From: Symploca sp. SIO1C2
Lineage (GTDB): Bacteria; Cyanobacteriota; Cyanobacteriia; Cyanobacteriales; Coleofasciculaceae
Assembly: GCA_010672925.1 (NCBI GenBank)
Contig: JAAHFP010000021.1
Location: forward strand, 47,952 to 111,951
Length of the DNA stretch: 64,000 nt
Reading direction: 5' to 3'
The translations under genes and the position numbers were made by a program. The notes below the pieces were generated by a model that was not told where the DNA came from, did not search any database, and was given only the letters and a program-made list of their open reading frames with translations. Positions 17,801 to 26,800 of this stretch are shown here, in pieces (positions within the stretch are counted from its first letter, which is position 1; every line of letters starts with the position of its first letter).

Positions 17801-20477
17801 ACACAATTTAACCCAAAATCAGCCCTTGGATTTCTTCATCCTCTTCTCTTCCGCCGCTGCTTTGTTGGGTTCTCCTGGACAATCAAACTACGGAGCAGCA
17901 AACGCTTTTCTTGATGCTTTAGCTCATTATCGTCGTGCTCAAGGATTACCAGGAATGAGCATCAACTGGGGAATTTGGTCAAATATAGGAGTCGCAACCA
18001 AACGCCAAACAGGTGAGCGGATGAAGCTTAAGGGAGTAGATATGATCGCTCCGGAGCAAGGATTGCAAATCTTGGCTCAGTTACTAACCGCAAACCCAGT
18101 TCAAATTGGAGTTGTGCCCGTCAGGTGGTCAGATTTCCTGGCAACTCTACCCGTTGGCGTAGAATTTCCTTACCTCACTGAGATTACCCAGGAAGTAAAA
18201 TCTAGACTAACCCAGCAAGATACTGTTCATCAAGAGTCTGAAAAGCAAGAAACAATTATCTTTGAGCAACTGCTGGCAATGTCAGCTATCCAAAGGGAAG
18301 AGTTCTTACTATCCTACCTCCAACAACAGATTGCTCAGGTACTTCAACTTCAGCGATCGCAACTTTCTCTCTCGCACAATCTTCTTGAACTGGGAATGGA
18401 CTCCCTGATGGTAATGGAGGCCATTAATTACCTCAAGCAAGACCTTCAACTTATTTTATACCCCAGAGAATTTTATGAGCGACCCAGAATTGACACTTTA
18501 GCTAAATATCTTGCTACCGAATTCCAGCGAGTCCATAGTCCAACCACCAGTACACAGTTACCAGTTATTAGAGAAAAGTTATCACTTAACAAACAACAAA
18601 CAACAAACAACAAACAACAAATAACAAACGACAAGCTTCCCGGTATCATCTTTTTACTGTCCAGTCCTCGTTCCGGTTCCACTCTACTTAGAGTTATGCT
18701 AGCTGGTCATCCAGACCTCTTCTCTCCACCGGAACTACACCTGTTGCCCTTTAGCACGATGAAAGAGCGACAGAAGGAACTAGCTTTGTCCTATTTAGGA
18801 GAGGGACTTCAGCGATCCTTTATGGAAATAATGGGGATTGATGCCGCTGCTAGCCAAGCTTTGGTAGAGGATCTCGAATCCCAGAACTTATCAATTCAGC
18901 AAGTCTACGCCAAACTTCAGGAACTAGCAGGTAAGCGCCTGCTAGTAGACAAATCCCCTACCTACGCCATGAGCCAGGAGACATTGGCACGAGCAGAGCA
19001 ATTATTCACTGGAGCCAAATACATTCATTTGGTGCGTCATCCCTACTCCATGATTGAATCATTTGTTCGTCTACGCATGGATAAGTTAGTAGGCAAAGGT
19101 GATGCTAATCCCTACCAGTTAGCAGAACAAGTCTGGAGCAATAGTAATCAAAACATCCTCAATTTATTCCAGCAGCTAGAACCAGAACGTCATTACCAAG
19201 TTCATTATGAAGAGCTAGTTAAAAATCCTGCTCAGGTTATGGAAAGTTTGTGCGAGTTTATCGGCATTCCTTTTAAAGAGGAACTCTTACAACCCTACGA
19301 AGGCAATCGCATGACCGATGGTGTTCACTCTAACTCTGCACCAATTAACGATCCTAACTTTCTCAAACATAACAGTATTGATCCATCCCTAGGGGAAACG
19401 TGGAAAACGATCCAACTCCCTCATCAGCTAGGAGAGTCTACCCAACGCCTAGCTACCCAGTTAAAGTACGAATTAGTAAGAGATACGGAGACGAGGGAAC
19501 GCGGGGACGCGGAGACAATTCCTCATTCCCAAACAACCAATAACAAACAACCAACAACAAACGACCAACAACAATTCCCAATCATGGGAGAATTCTACCT
19601 AGATGTTCGCTCTCACCGATTGTGCCTCTGTACCTGGGGACCGGAAGCCGGACCTCTAGTGCTGTGTCTCCACGGTATCCTTGAACAAGGAGCTGCTTGG
19701 GAAGAAGTTGCCGTACCCTTAGCCAAAATGGGTTACCGTGTAGTTGCTCCTGACTTGCGAGGACATGGACGCTCTTCTCATATTGGTACAGGAAACTCTG
19801 CTCATTTAGTAGACTTTTTGGGAGATGTGGATGCAATTGTTACCGAACTTACCGATAAACCATTGATCCTAGTAGGGCATTCCCTTGGTTCAGTAATAGC
19901 AGCCATGTATGCTAGTGTAAGATCTACTGGCAACAGCGCTTCATTATTGCAGAAGGTAGGAGCCTTAGTCTTAGTAGATACAGTCCTCCCTTCTGATGGT
20001 AACAATAACGAAGTTGCAGAGCAGCTAGCCACTCACTTAGAGTATCTTGCCTCTCCTCCTCAACATTCTATATTTCCTGATGTAGCTACTGCTGCTGCTC
20101 GCCTGCGCCGAGGAACTCCCACTATGTCAGAAACCCTAGCTCTCAAACTAGCTAGCCGAATTACCGAACCCTATGATGGTGGTGTGCGTTGGCGGTGGGA
20201 TCCAATATTGCGTAATCGCACTGGCATCGGCTTCAATGGTAATTCTTTCCCCAAAGCTAGATATCTCGAATTACTGCGGCGAATTCAAGTACCGATTACC
20301 TTAATCTATGGAGATACCAGTAATGTCAATAGAGCCAATGATTTATCTGAACAGCAAGCAGCTATGCCACAAGCAAAGCGAGTATTTCTCTCCGGAGGAC
20401 ATAACCTCCATATTGATGCTCCCCAAGCGATCGCTGATTTAATTGCTGAAGCGGCGAGCAATTTTTACGATCGCTAA
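11817..20477 (+). CDS. ols: Type I PKS olefin synthase (terminal alkene)
   Basis: 2886 residues. Domains in order: fatty acyl-AMP ligase (1-580, YTSGSTGTPKGV near 178), ACP1 (Ser in GLDSV near 640), ketosynthase (Cys in VDTACSSS near 863, His in EAHGTGT and KTNIGHLEAA), acyltransferase (GHSVGEY near 1319), ketoreductase (TGGLGGLG near 1882), ACP2 (GMDSL near 2193), sulfotransferase (SSPRSGSTLL near 2281, the PAPS site) and thioesterase (GHSLGS near 2687). This is the order of the Synechococcus PCC 7002 Ols and of the CurM terminus of curacin synthase. A fatty acid is activated, extended by one malonyl unit, reduced to a beta-hydroxy acyl, sulfated, then hydrolysed with decarboxylation and sulfate loss to a 1-alkene. 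All catalytic signatures seem intact. Unusually, three interdomain linkers are translated heptad arrays. Confidence 0.95.
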   Translation: MTDSFDYLNGYKHQFSTLVDLLRYRSLHQPDRIAYTFLPDGETSGISLTYQELDQKARGIAAVLQQQGSTGERALLLYPPGLEFVTAFFGCLYAGVIAVPVYPPKRNYHSNRLQGIVTDAQATIVLTTTSILSNFDQTLPENLTLATLCCIVTDEIDSNQGNDWQPLSIETETLAFLQYTSGSTGTPKGVMVSHGNLLHNLSLIHRCFEHTPNSRGVIWLPLYHDMGLIGGVLQPIYGGFPVTLMPPVAFLQKPIRWLQAISRDKATTSGGPNFAYEFCVNKIKPEQLAELDLSSWEVAFTGAEPIRMQTLERFAQTFADCGFRKQAFYPCYGMAETTLLVSGGLKAKAPIIQFVDSNELLQNRVVSTIDTHRDSQEIVGCGSSCLDQKVAIVNPESLTECNNTEVGEIWVSGESVAQGYWRRIEQTEQTFRARLADTGEGPFLRTGDLGFVLDGELFVTGRIKDVMIIRGQNHYPQDIELTVQKSHPALRFDCGAAFTVEFQGSERLVIAQEVERRYLRKLKVDEVIGAIRQEIVQEHALQPFAILLLKTNSIPKTSSGKIQRYACRAGFRENSLDVVGEWREVQQTTTNHQPPTTNHQPTTTNQQPTTTIQTWLIKQIAEQLGLEPQEIDIREPFARYGLDSVAAVRLSGELEEWLGRKLAPTLAYDYPTIEALARHLSKEALVEPTNSIERGQQNTNRAKTSDELIAIVGIGCRLPGAKNLQAFWQLLRNGVDAITEVPANRWYQEAKQPIPKWGGFLEQVDQFDPQFFGITPREAQSMDPQQRLLMEVSWEALENAGIAPEKLAGSRTGVFIGISNYDYSRLQFPDDPYSGTGNALSIAANRLSYLLDLRGPSWSVDTACSSSLVAVHQATQSLQQGECHLALAGGVNLMLSPELSITFAQAGMMAADGRCKTFSDNADGYVRGEGCGIVVLKRLSDALREGDNVLALIKGTAVNQDGRSNGLTAPNGPAQQAVITQALENAGVKPAEVSYCEAHGTGTSLGDPIEVNSLKEVLMKGRTLEQPCWLGSVKTNIGHLEAAAGIAGLIKVVLSLQHAKIPPHLHLQQLNPHIDLENTPLAIPTKLQEWQISQKRRIAGVSSFGFGGTNAHIILEEVTAPVVSAAEIERPKHLLTLSAKSEQALAELAQAYTTELQDTTASLADICFTANTARTHFEYRLAIIAESTAQLQEQLTNFATRKKTRQLLTGEVHNTKYPKLAFLFTGQGSQYLGMGRKLYETQPTFRQAIDHCAEILHPYLEKPLLEILYPQIEDKQNGNSYRLPVLLDQTTYTQPALFALEYALAQLWRSWGVEPTVVLGHSVGEYVAACVAGVFSLEDGLKLIAERARLMQALPKTGEMVVVFASEAVTRAVIQPYANICAIAAINSPENIVISGEEQAIAAVVAALEAKGVKTKKLQVSHAFHSPLMEPMLKDFEQVASEVTYSSPQIDLISNLTGELATTEITTPEYWCRHVRESVKFAASMETLRSQGYEILVEIGPKPTLLGMARDCLSDVETRNVAFLPSLRQGKSDWQQILRSLTTLYLRGIRVNWSGFDQDYPRRRVLLPTYPFQRQRYWVENNQESHFPFPDNQLPTTNWLYEVEWQPQTLQSKEYLLAPPTSTAEQNGTGVLSQQAVNAAPKEQKISSGSWLILADTQGIGQQLAKILTAKGETCTIVFPGKEYQQLPEQEFRLNPAHPADFQSLLEAVQAPQHPLRGVVHLWSLDQVKTQDLTETSLNDSIQQGCSTTLHLVQALVKTKFVQPPALWLVTRGVQPVGKEPKVLGVSASPLWGMGKVIALEHPELNCVRIDLDPGATSNEVQELFEEIWSQKQEVGNLKILEDQVAFRNGIRQVARLIHRCQDRDTLAKDIPSFREDGTYLITGGLGGLGLLVSKWMVEQGARHLLLVGRSNPKEAAKEQIKELEQGGAEVVVAQADVSEAEQVAKVLAQIEQSLPPLRGVIHAAGIIDDGILLQQTWERFRRVMAPKVQGAWHLHNLTQNQPLDFFILFSSAAALLGSPGQSNYGAANAFLDALAHYRRAQGLPGMSINWGIWSNIGVATKRQTGERMKLKGVDMIAPEQGLQILAQLLTANPVQIGVVPVRWSDFLATLPVGVEFPYLTEITQEVKSRLTQQDTVHQESEKQETIIFEQLLAMSAIQREEFLLSYLQQQIAQVLQLQRSQLSLSHNLLELGMDSLMVMEAINYLKQDLQLILYPREFYERPRIDTLAKYLATEFQRVHSPTTSTQLPVIREKLSLNKQQTTNNKQQITNDKLPGIIFLLSSPRSGSTLLRVMLAGHPDLFSPPELHLLPFSTMKERQKELALSYLGEGLQRSFMEIMGIDAAASQALVEDLESQNLSIQQVYAKLQELAGKRLLVDKSPTYAMSQETLARAEQLFTGAKYIHLVRHPYSMIESFVRLRMDKLVGKGDANPYQLAEQVWSNSNQNILNLFQQLEPERHYQVHYEELVKNPAQVMESLCEFIGIPFKEELLQPYEGNRMTDGVHSNSAPINDPNFLKHNSIDPSLGETWKTIQLPHQLGESTQRLATQLKYELVRDTETRERGDAETIPHSQTTNNKQPTTNDQQQFPIMGEFYLDVRSHRLCLCTWGPEAGPLVLCLHGILEQGAAWEEVAVPLAKMGYRVVAPDLRGHGRSSHIGTGNSAHLVDFLGDVDAIVTELTDKPLILVGHSLGSVIAAMYASVRSTGNSASLLQKVGALVLVDTVLPSDGNNNEVAEQLATHLEYLASPPQHSIFPDVATAAARLRRGTPTMSETLALKLASRITEPYDGGVRWRWDPILRNRTGIGFNGNSFPKARYLELLRRIQVPITLIYGDTSNVNRANDLSEQQAAMPQAKRVFLSGGHNLHIDAPQAIADLIAEAASNFYDR
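13572..13649. repeat. Heptad array coding for the FAAL-ACP1 linker
   Basis: ACCACCA/ACCAACA-type 7-mers translate as a Thr/Asn/Gln/Pro-rich linker between the acyl-AMP ligase and ACP1. It is related to the intergenic ACAAACA class. Confidence 0.8.
18588..18632. repeat. Heptad array coding for the ACP2-sulfotransferase linker
   Basis: ACAAACA units read as NKQQTTNNKQQ and link ACP2 to the sulfotransferase domain. Confidence 0.85.
19484..19573. repeat. Two repeat classes coding for the ST-TE linker
   Basis: A GACGCGG-type array (19484-19516) followed by an ACAAACA/ACCAACA array (19531-19573) joins sulfotransferase to thioesterase, read as ETRERGDAET then TTNNKQPTTNDQQ. The same two classes sit side by side in the cheA linker at 40257-40388. 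Confidence 0.85.
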
Positions 20478-20546
20478 TTCTCCAAACCCAGTTTCTCCGA
20501 CTATTAACCACAAAGACACAAAGAGAACAAAGGAAGGAAACAATTT

Positions 20547-21467
20547 ATGTCGTTTTTTGAAATTATCTGGGAAATTCCCTTATCAGGCTTATCTTTCCTA
20601 TTTTCCAGAGTACTCAGGTTTGTCATGCAAGCCCTAAGCGGGTTTTATACTAGTTCTAGCCAAAAAAATCTTGAATGGGAACTTGTTTGTGCAGAGTTTT
20701 TCAAAAAAGACATCAAGTTACTATGGGCAATGACTAAAGCTCGTTGGAACCTCCATGCAATTGTTGCCATTGTTGGTGCGATTGAAGTTAAAGAATCCCT
20801 AAGCATAGATATTAATTCAGCCAACAAATCTGCTAAATCCTGGACGGTAGTTGTTTATACTGCACCAAACTTGAACACGATTACCAGTATCAGCTCCCTC
20901 ACTGTCTCTGAAAAAGAGCAATGGCAATCCTTGCAGCTCAAGCCTGGTAAATACTTACTAGGATTAAGATATTATCACTGGTCAGAAACAGTGGAATTTC
21001 CCGCCGTTAAAGCAGACGGTGTGGAAGTTGTTGCAGCTCAAACCATTGAAGCTCCTGCTAATATCAATAATTTTTACTACGACCTAATCAAAAGAAAAAA
21101 AATCATTCACATATGCTTGAATTATTATGTATTTAACTTACTGCGATTTAAGCAGTGGTTACCTCAAGACTTTGTTAGAAGAGTATTTTTACCTGTACCT
21201 AATCCAGAAACTAAGTTTTATTTTGGTGCTATTAAGATAGGAGAAGTTTTGCAATTTAAACTAGATGCTTTACTTCTCAAAAACTATGATGTTTATTTCA
21301 GTCTATACAGCCGTGAATGTTTTCCAATAGAATGGTATCCTATCACTGAGCAAAAACATACCACATCTACCAGACAAGAAAATTGTCTATATGTAGTAAG
21401 GATTCATCAAAAGTTTTCTAAACAAGAAGATTTTATAAATGATTGGGTAAATATTGCAGTTATTTAA
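20547..21467 (+). CDS. DUF6208-like protein next to the olefin synthase
   Basis: 306 residues. No catalytic motif was recognised. It resembles, from memory, the cyanobacterial DUF6208 proteins. An amphipathic N-terminus (LSGLSFLFSRVLRFVMQAL, about 12-30) suggests membrane contact, and a segment LHAIVAIVGAIEVKESL (about 68-85) precedes beta-rich sequence with KPGKYLLGLRYYHWSETVEF. A ribosome site AAGGAAACA precedes the ATG. It starts 69 bp after ols and ends 82 bp before accA, so one transcript is plausible and a role tied to fatty acid or alkene metabolism is an inference from position only. Confidence 0.65.
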   Translation: MSFFEIIWEIPLSGLSFLFSRVLRFVMQALSGFYTSSSQKNLEWELVCAEFFKKDIKLLWAMTKARWNLHAIVAIVGAIEVKESLSIDINSANKSAKSWTVVVYTAPNLNTITSISSLTVSEKEQWQSLQLKPGKYLLGLRYYHWSETVEFPAVKADGVEVVAAQTIEAPANINNFYYDLIKRKKIIHICLNYYVFNLLRFKQWLPQDFVRRVFLPVPNPETKFYFGAIKIGEVLQFKLDALLLKNYDVYFSLYSRECFPIEWYPITEQKHTTSTRQENCLYVVRIHQKFSKQEDFINDWVNIAVI

Positions 21468-21549
21468 AATAAAATTAGAAATTAGTAATTAAAAATTACC
21501 AAAAACTAATAAAATTGACCAATGACAAAGGACAAATGACAAAGGACAA

Positions 21550-22533
21550 ATGCCAGAACAAAGAACTTTTCAGCTTGACTTTGAAAAACCGCTGGTTGAG
21601 TTAGAAAAACGAATTGAGCAAATCCGTGAACTTGCGAAAGAAAATAAGGTTGATGTTTCTGACCAAATTCGGCAACTCGAAGCCAGAGCAACCCAATTAC
21701 GCCAAGAAATCTTTAGTAGTTTATCACCAGGACAGCGCCTACAGTTAGCCCGTCACCCTAGGCGTCCGAGTACCCTAGACTATATTCAGGCCATTAGTGA
21801 TCACTGGATTGAACTCCATGGTGATCGCGGTGGTTCTGATGATCCTGCCTTGGTTAGTGGCATCGGCAGCTTGAATGGTCGTTCCGTTGTCATACTAGGT
21901 CATCAAAAAGGTCGGGATACTAAGGATAATGTAGCTCGAAACTTTGGTATGGCATCTCCTGGGGGTTACCGTAAGGCAATGCGGCTAATGGAACATGCCA
22001 ACCGATTTAGTATGCCAATTTTGACCTTTATTGATACCCCAGGAGCTTGGCCTGGTGTAGAAGGAGAAAAGTTGGGTCAAGGAGAAGCGATCGCTTACAA
22101 TCTCCGAGAGATGTTTAGCTTGGATGTCCCAATTCTCTGTACAGTTATTGGTGAAGGGGGTTCTGGAGGAGCTTTGGGCATCGGTGTTGGTGATCGACTG
22201 TTGATGTTTGAACATTCTGTTTACACTGTAGCTAGTCCTGAAGCCTGTGCTGCGATTCTGTGGAAAGATGCTGCACAATCCCAACAAGCTGCTGCTGCTT
22301 TAAGGATTACGGCTAAGGATCTCAAAGAACTAGGGATTATTGACCACATTTTGCCAGAACCATTAGGTGGCGCTCATTCCAATCCCCTAGAAGCAGCTTC
22401 TATCCTGAAGAATGCACTGCTACAAAATCTGGAAGAACTTTCTCAACTGACAGGCCAACAGCGCCAAGACTTGCGCTATCATAAGTTCCGTAACATCGGC
22501 GTCTTTACCGAACTTTCTACTGAACGCTGTTGA
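21550..22533 (+). CDS. accA: Acetyl-CoA carboxylase carboxyltransferase subunit alpha
   Basis: 327 residues, full length for AccA. It begins [18 protein letters not shown] and has the crotonase-fold signatures [50 protein letters not shown] and [16 protein letters not shown]. With AccD it moves CO2 from carboxybiotin to acetyl-CoA, giving malonyl-CoA for fatty acids and, here, for the neighbouring olefin synthase. The ATG follows a run of ACAAAGG/ACAAATG heptads; two upstream ATGs in the run are in other frames, which fixes this start. Confidence 0.97.
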   Translation: MPEQRTFQLDFEKPLVELEKRIEQIRELAKENKVDVSDQIRQLEARATQLRQEIFSSLSPGQRLQLARHPRRPSTLDYIQAISDHWIELHGDRGGSDDPALVSGIGSLNGRSVVILGHQKGRDTKDNVARNFGMASPGGYRKAMRLMEHANRFSMPILTFIDTPGAWPGVEGEKLGQGEAIAYNLREMFSLDVPILCTVIGEGGSGGALGIGVGDRLLMFEHSVYTVASPEACAAILWKDAAQSQQAAAALRITAKDLKELGIIDHILPEPLGGAHSNPLEAASILKNALLQNLEELSQLTGQQRQDLRYHKFRNIGVFTELSTERC

Positions 22534-22673
22534 GAAAAAACTACTTGAAAAAACAATTTGGAGATTGATGTTAACCAACTCCAAAGCCACTTTTCCTGCC
22601 AAGTTACCAGGCTCTCAGTTTTCTCAGGTGATATAATTGTCACTGTAACAATTGTTTACATCTCTCTCATTTT

Positions 22674-23381
22674 ATGACTATTGCCTCTTCCAATGGTTCC
22701 AATCTTGCTGAGTCTAATTTTAAATTAGACTCCACCAGTAATTTAAAAACACGACCGGATCGCAACACCCAGAATGGTCAGCAACCAAAGTTGCAACGAC
22801 CGACGGAAGACATGAACGAGGAAATGATGAGGGCTGTGCGGACAATGCTGTTAGGGGTTGGCGAAGACCCAGAAAGGGAGGGCCTTCTCAAAACTCCTAA
22901 GCGAGTGACGGAGGCAATGCAGTTCCTGACTAGTGGCTACAATCAATCCTTAGAAGAACTGGTTAATGGAGCTATTTTTGATGAGGGTCACAATGAAATG
23001 GTTCTCATCCGGGACATCAATTTCTTTAGCCTGTGTGAACACCACATGCTACCGTTTATGGGTAGGGCTCATGTCGCATATGTCCCCAATGATAAAGTTG
23101 TGGGACTAAGTAAGCTGGCTCGTATAGTGGAAATGTATGCAAGGCGGTTGCAAGTTCAGGAACGTCTGACTCGCCAGATTGCCGAAGCAATTCAAACTAT
23201 TTTGGAACCGCAAGGTGTGGCGGTGGTCATGGAAGCTACTCATATGTGTATGGTAATGCGGGGTGTCCAAAAACCCGGTTCCTGGACAGTTACCAGTGCC
23301 ATGTTAGGTATTTTTCATGATGAACAAAAAAGTCGTGAAGAATTCCTTAACTTGATTCGTCACCAGCCTAGCTTCTTTTAA
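22674..23381 (+). CDS. folE: GTP cyclohydrolase I
   Basis: 235 residues. The core from about 50 shows [16 protein letters not shown], the zinc ligands Cys and His in LCEHHMLPF and Cys in MCMVMRGVQ, and [15 protein letters not shown]. The enzyme converts GTP to dihydroneopterin triphosphate, the first step to folate and to the pterins found in cyanobacteria. The first 45 residues are a polar, poorly conserved extension common in cyanobacterial FolE. The ATG has no strong ribosome site. It lies 140 bp downstream of accA. Confidence 0.96.
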   Translation: MTIASSNGSNLAESNFKLDSTSNLKTRPDRNTQNGQQPKLQRPTEDMNEEMMRAVRTMLLGVGEDPEREGLLKTPKRVTEAMQFLTSGYNQSLEELVNGAIFDEGHNEMVLIRDINFFSLCEHHMLPFMGRAHVAYVPNDKVVGLSKLARIVEMYARRLQVQERLTRQIAEAIQTILEPQGVAVVMEATHMCMVMRGVQKPGSWTVTSAMLGIFHDEQKSREEFLNLIRHQPSFF

Positions 23382-23444
23382 GGCGATTTTTAAAAATGAT
23401 TGTACCCATAATTTGGTGCGTTACGCTGCGCTAACACACCCTAC

Positions 23445-23550
23445 TGGCGTGACACAGCTAAAACTGTGCAATAGAAAATCCACCGTTTTCCTTGTAAATT
23501 CAGGTATTTGAGCCATTTGCCTAATGAACCATTTTAGCTGTGTCACGCCA
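23445..23550. mobile_element. 106-bp MITE, TGGCGTG family
   Basis: Perfect 19-bp terminal inverted repeats (TGGCGTGACACAGCTAAAA). Flanked by CTAC on the left and CTAT on the right, a possible short target duplication. Relatives lie at 43449-43548 (complete) and from 53440 (left end only). It sits just after a GTTACGCTGCGCTAACACAC repeat shared with 9335. Confidence 0.8.
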
Positions 23551-23595
23551 CTATGATAGGTACATTTTTTCCTGGAAATCACCTCAAAGAAACTT

Positions 23596-23619
23596 TTCCA
23601 CAGTTTAAAAGCTGTGGAA
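23596..23619 (+). other. Short hairpin
   Basis: TTCCACAG and CTGTGGAA separated by 8 bases. It lies in the folE to CHAT spacer and has no poly-T tail. Confidence 0.4.
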
Positions 23620-23659
23620 TTTGGCTCTTGTACCCTGTTATGCTAAATTGCCCCAGACG

Positions 23660-23696
23660 ACGCCCAAAACCCTTACTCAGCAAGGATTTTGGGCGT
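23660..23696 (+). terminator. Strong hairpin, possible terminator
   Basis: A 15-bp stem with one mismatch, ACGCCCAAAACCCTT against AAGGATTTTGGGCGT, 7-base loop, followed by TAGTTT. It lies between folE and the TPR-CHAT gene and could end the folE transcript, though the T tract is weak. Confidence 0.5.
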
Positions 23697-23838
23697 TAGT
23701 TTGAGTAACTTAGACTTTTGAGCCATAAAATCTCGGTATAACTGGATTGACGGCCATTAATCTTTGCGTAAATGTTCAGCAAAAAAGCGATTAGTAATAC
23801 AGTTACCTCGCAATTATCGAGTTTGACCTGAATTAGTC

Positions 23839-26800
23839 ATGAAGCTTCCTCTGATAAATCGACCATTGAAGTCTCTCAGTATTGTAGTTGCCACCCTGCT
23901 GCTTTCCATAGCTCCTCCTTTAGAACTAACAGGAGTTACACTTCGTATTTCCCACAGACTAGCACAAGCACAGACAACTCAAGAGCGCCAGATAGAAGCA
24001 GACCAACTTTTAGAGCAAGGTATTGAACAGCTCGATAACAGCCAACCGGAAGCTGCATTACAGCTTTTTCAACAGGCACTAGCTATCTATCAAGAACTGA
24101 AAAACCGTCAGGGAGAGGGGCAAGTTCTGAAAAATATCGGCAATACTTACTCTGCCCTGAAAGAGTATGCCAAAGCTATTGATTATCAGCAACAGGCTTT
24201 AGCGATCGCACAGGAGCTTCAAGACCGGGATTTAGAAGCAAGAGCTCTCAATAATTTGGGACTTGCTTATAAGGAGTTAGGGGACTCAGCGAAGGCGATT
24301 GAGTACTATCGGCAAGCCTTAGTGATCGCACGGGAAATCGCAAGTCATGAGTTGGAGCAAATCGCCTTAAATAATTTAATGGTAATATATCATGCATTGG
24401 GAGAACCTGCCAAGGTCATTGAGTATGCTCAGCAAGCTTTGCTCACTGCTCAAAAAATTGAACATACCTTTCTAGAAGGGCGAGCTCTAATATACTTAGG
24501 TGAGGCTTCTGTTTCTTTAGAAAACTATCAGCAGGGAATTGACTATGCTCAGCAAGCTTTAGTGGTTGCCCAAGAAACTAAAAATGGTTTGCTAGAAACC
24601 GGTGCTTTTGATATCCTTAGCAGAGCCCATAATTCCCTGGAAAACTATCAAAAAGTTATCGAATATGCTCAGCAAGGTTTGCTCGCTGCTCAAAAAATTG
24701 AACATACCTGGCTTGAAGCGCGAGCGTTGGGACACTTAGGTGATGCTCATAATTTACGAGGAGAGATCAGGAAAGCCATTGAATATGCTGAGCAAAGTTT
24801 GGCAATTGCCCAGGAAAGTGAGTATCCTGCTATTGAATCATGGAACTTAATTACCCTAGGTGATGCCTACTATTCTATAGGAGATCATTTGCAGGCAATT
24901 GAGTATGGGCAGCAAAGCTTAACAATTGCCCAAGAGATTGAAAGCAGTTGGTCTCAAATGCTTGCTTTAGATACCCTAGGTAGAGCCTATAATTCACTAG
25001 GTCAATATGAAAAATCAATTAAATTTTTACAACGAAGCTTGAAGATTGCTCAAGAAATTGAAAATCATAGTCAGGAAGGGATTGCTCTGCTCAACCTAAG
25101 CAGCAATTATAATCAACTGGATGATTATCAAAAAGCAATTGATTTGTTGCAACAGAGCTTAGCAATTGGAAGAGAAAGCCAAAATCATCGTCTTGAAGTG
25201 CAGGCTCTCAGTAATCTGAGCAATATTTACAGCTCACTCAATGATTATGAGCAAGCAATTGAGCTTGCCGAACAAGGCTGGGTAATTGCACAAGAAATTA
25301 AAAACCCTCAAGCTTTGATGATGGCATTGATAAGTCTCTCTGTTATTTATGAGTCTCTAGGAGACTACCAAAAACTTGTAGAAGTTTCCCAACGAAGTCT
25401 TAAAACTGCACGGGAGAGCCAAAATCCTCAACTAGAAGCAATTTTTCTCAATGTCCTGGGCATGGCTTATTTCTACCAAGGAGACACTCAAAAAACAATT
25501 GAACTTGCTCAGCAGAGTCTAGCAATTGTAGAGCAAAACGAGAGTCAGTTGGCAGAGGGCTTCGCGCTGCTAGTTTCAAGCGTAGCTTATGGTGAATTGA
25601 AGGACTACGAAAAAGCAATTGAAATGTCTCAGCGAAGTTTAGCAATTGCTCAAGAACTGCAAGATAGTCAGTTTGAAAGAACAGCATTCAACCATCTAGG
25701 TGGTGTTTACAGGAGAGCCGGACAAAAACAGCAGGCACTTGCGGCCTACCAAGAGGCATTAGCAATTGCTCAAAAGAGTCAGGACGATGCCACTCGAATG
25801 AATGCTCTAGCAGGTCTGGCACAAGTCTATCGAGATCTTAATATGCCTGTTACTGCCATTACCTACTATAAACAAGCTGTCAATGAAATTGAACAAGTTC
25901 GTAGTAATATCAGTGGACTATCAACTAATTTACAAGAGTCTTTCCTACAAGCTATTTGGGATTTTGATGGGTTTACGCGGGCGGATTTTTACCGTGACTT
26001 AGCGGACTTGTTACTCTCCCAAGGACGTATCCGAGAAGCACAGCAGGTCTTAGAACTCCTGAAGGTACAAGAATTAAGGGATTTCACAGGGAATAGAAGT
26101 GCCGGGGGAGAGAAGCCGAAAGTTTCATTGACTCATACAGAGGAACAGATTAAAGAAGAATATGGAACTCTTATTGCTTTTGGTCAAAAAGTGGTTGAGT
26201 GCGAAGCCAAGCCTGCCTGCAATGAACTTGATCAACTGGAACAACAGCTTGATGCCTTAATCGTCCAATTTAATCAGACAGTTCAAGTTATTGAAGAAAA
26301 GGTGCAAAACCGCCGCGAGAAAGACCGCGCCTTCCTTGATACCGAAGATTTCCTCCGCAAAGCTCAAGAAATCGTCAAAGCTCAACCCCACACTGTGCTA
26401 ATTTATCCTTTTGTACTAGATGACAAAATCTGGCTGTTGTGGTCATCCGCAGGGGGTATTGTCCAAACCACTGACTTTACAGAGGTGGGACAGCAACAAC
26501 TATCGGAAACCGTCTTAAAGTTCCGTGAACAGCTACAAGACCCCTACTCTGAGATTACGGCACTTCAGACTACAGGAAAACAACTCTATGACTGGCTAAT
26601 TAAACCCCTAGAAGAAGAACTACAAGCCAATGATATTCAAAATTTGGTCTTCTCCCTTGACCGCGCCACTCGTTACATTCCGATGAGTGCTTTATTTGAT
26701 GGAGAACAATACTTAATCGAAAACTACACCGTTTCCACAGTATTATCTGCTAAATTGACCGACACAGAAGCTCGTCTCCCTTCCAACCCCCAAAACACTT

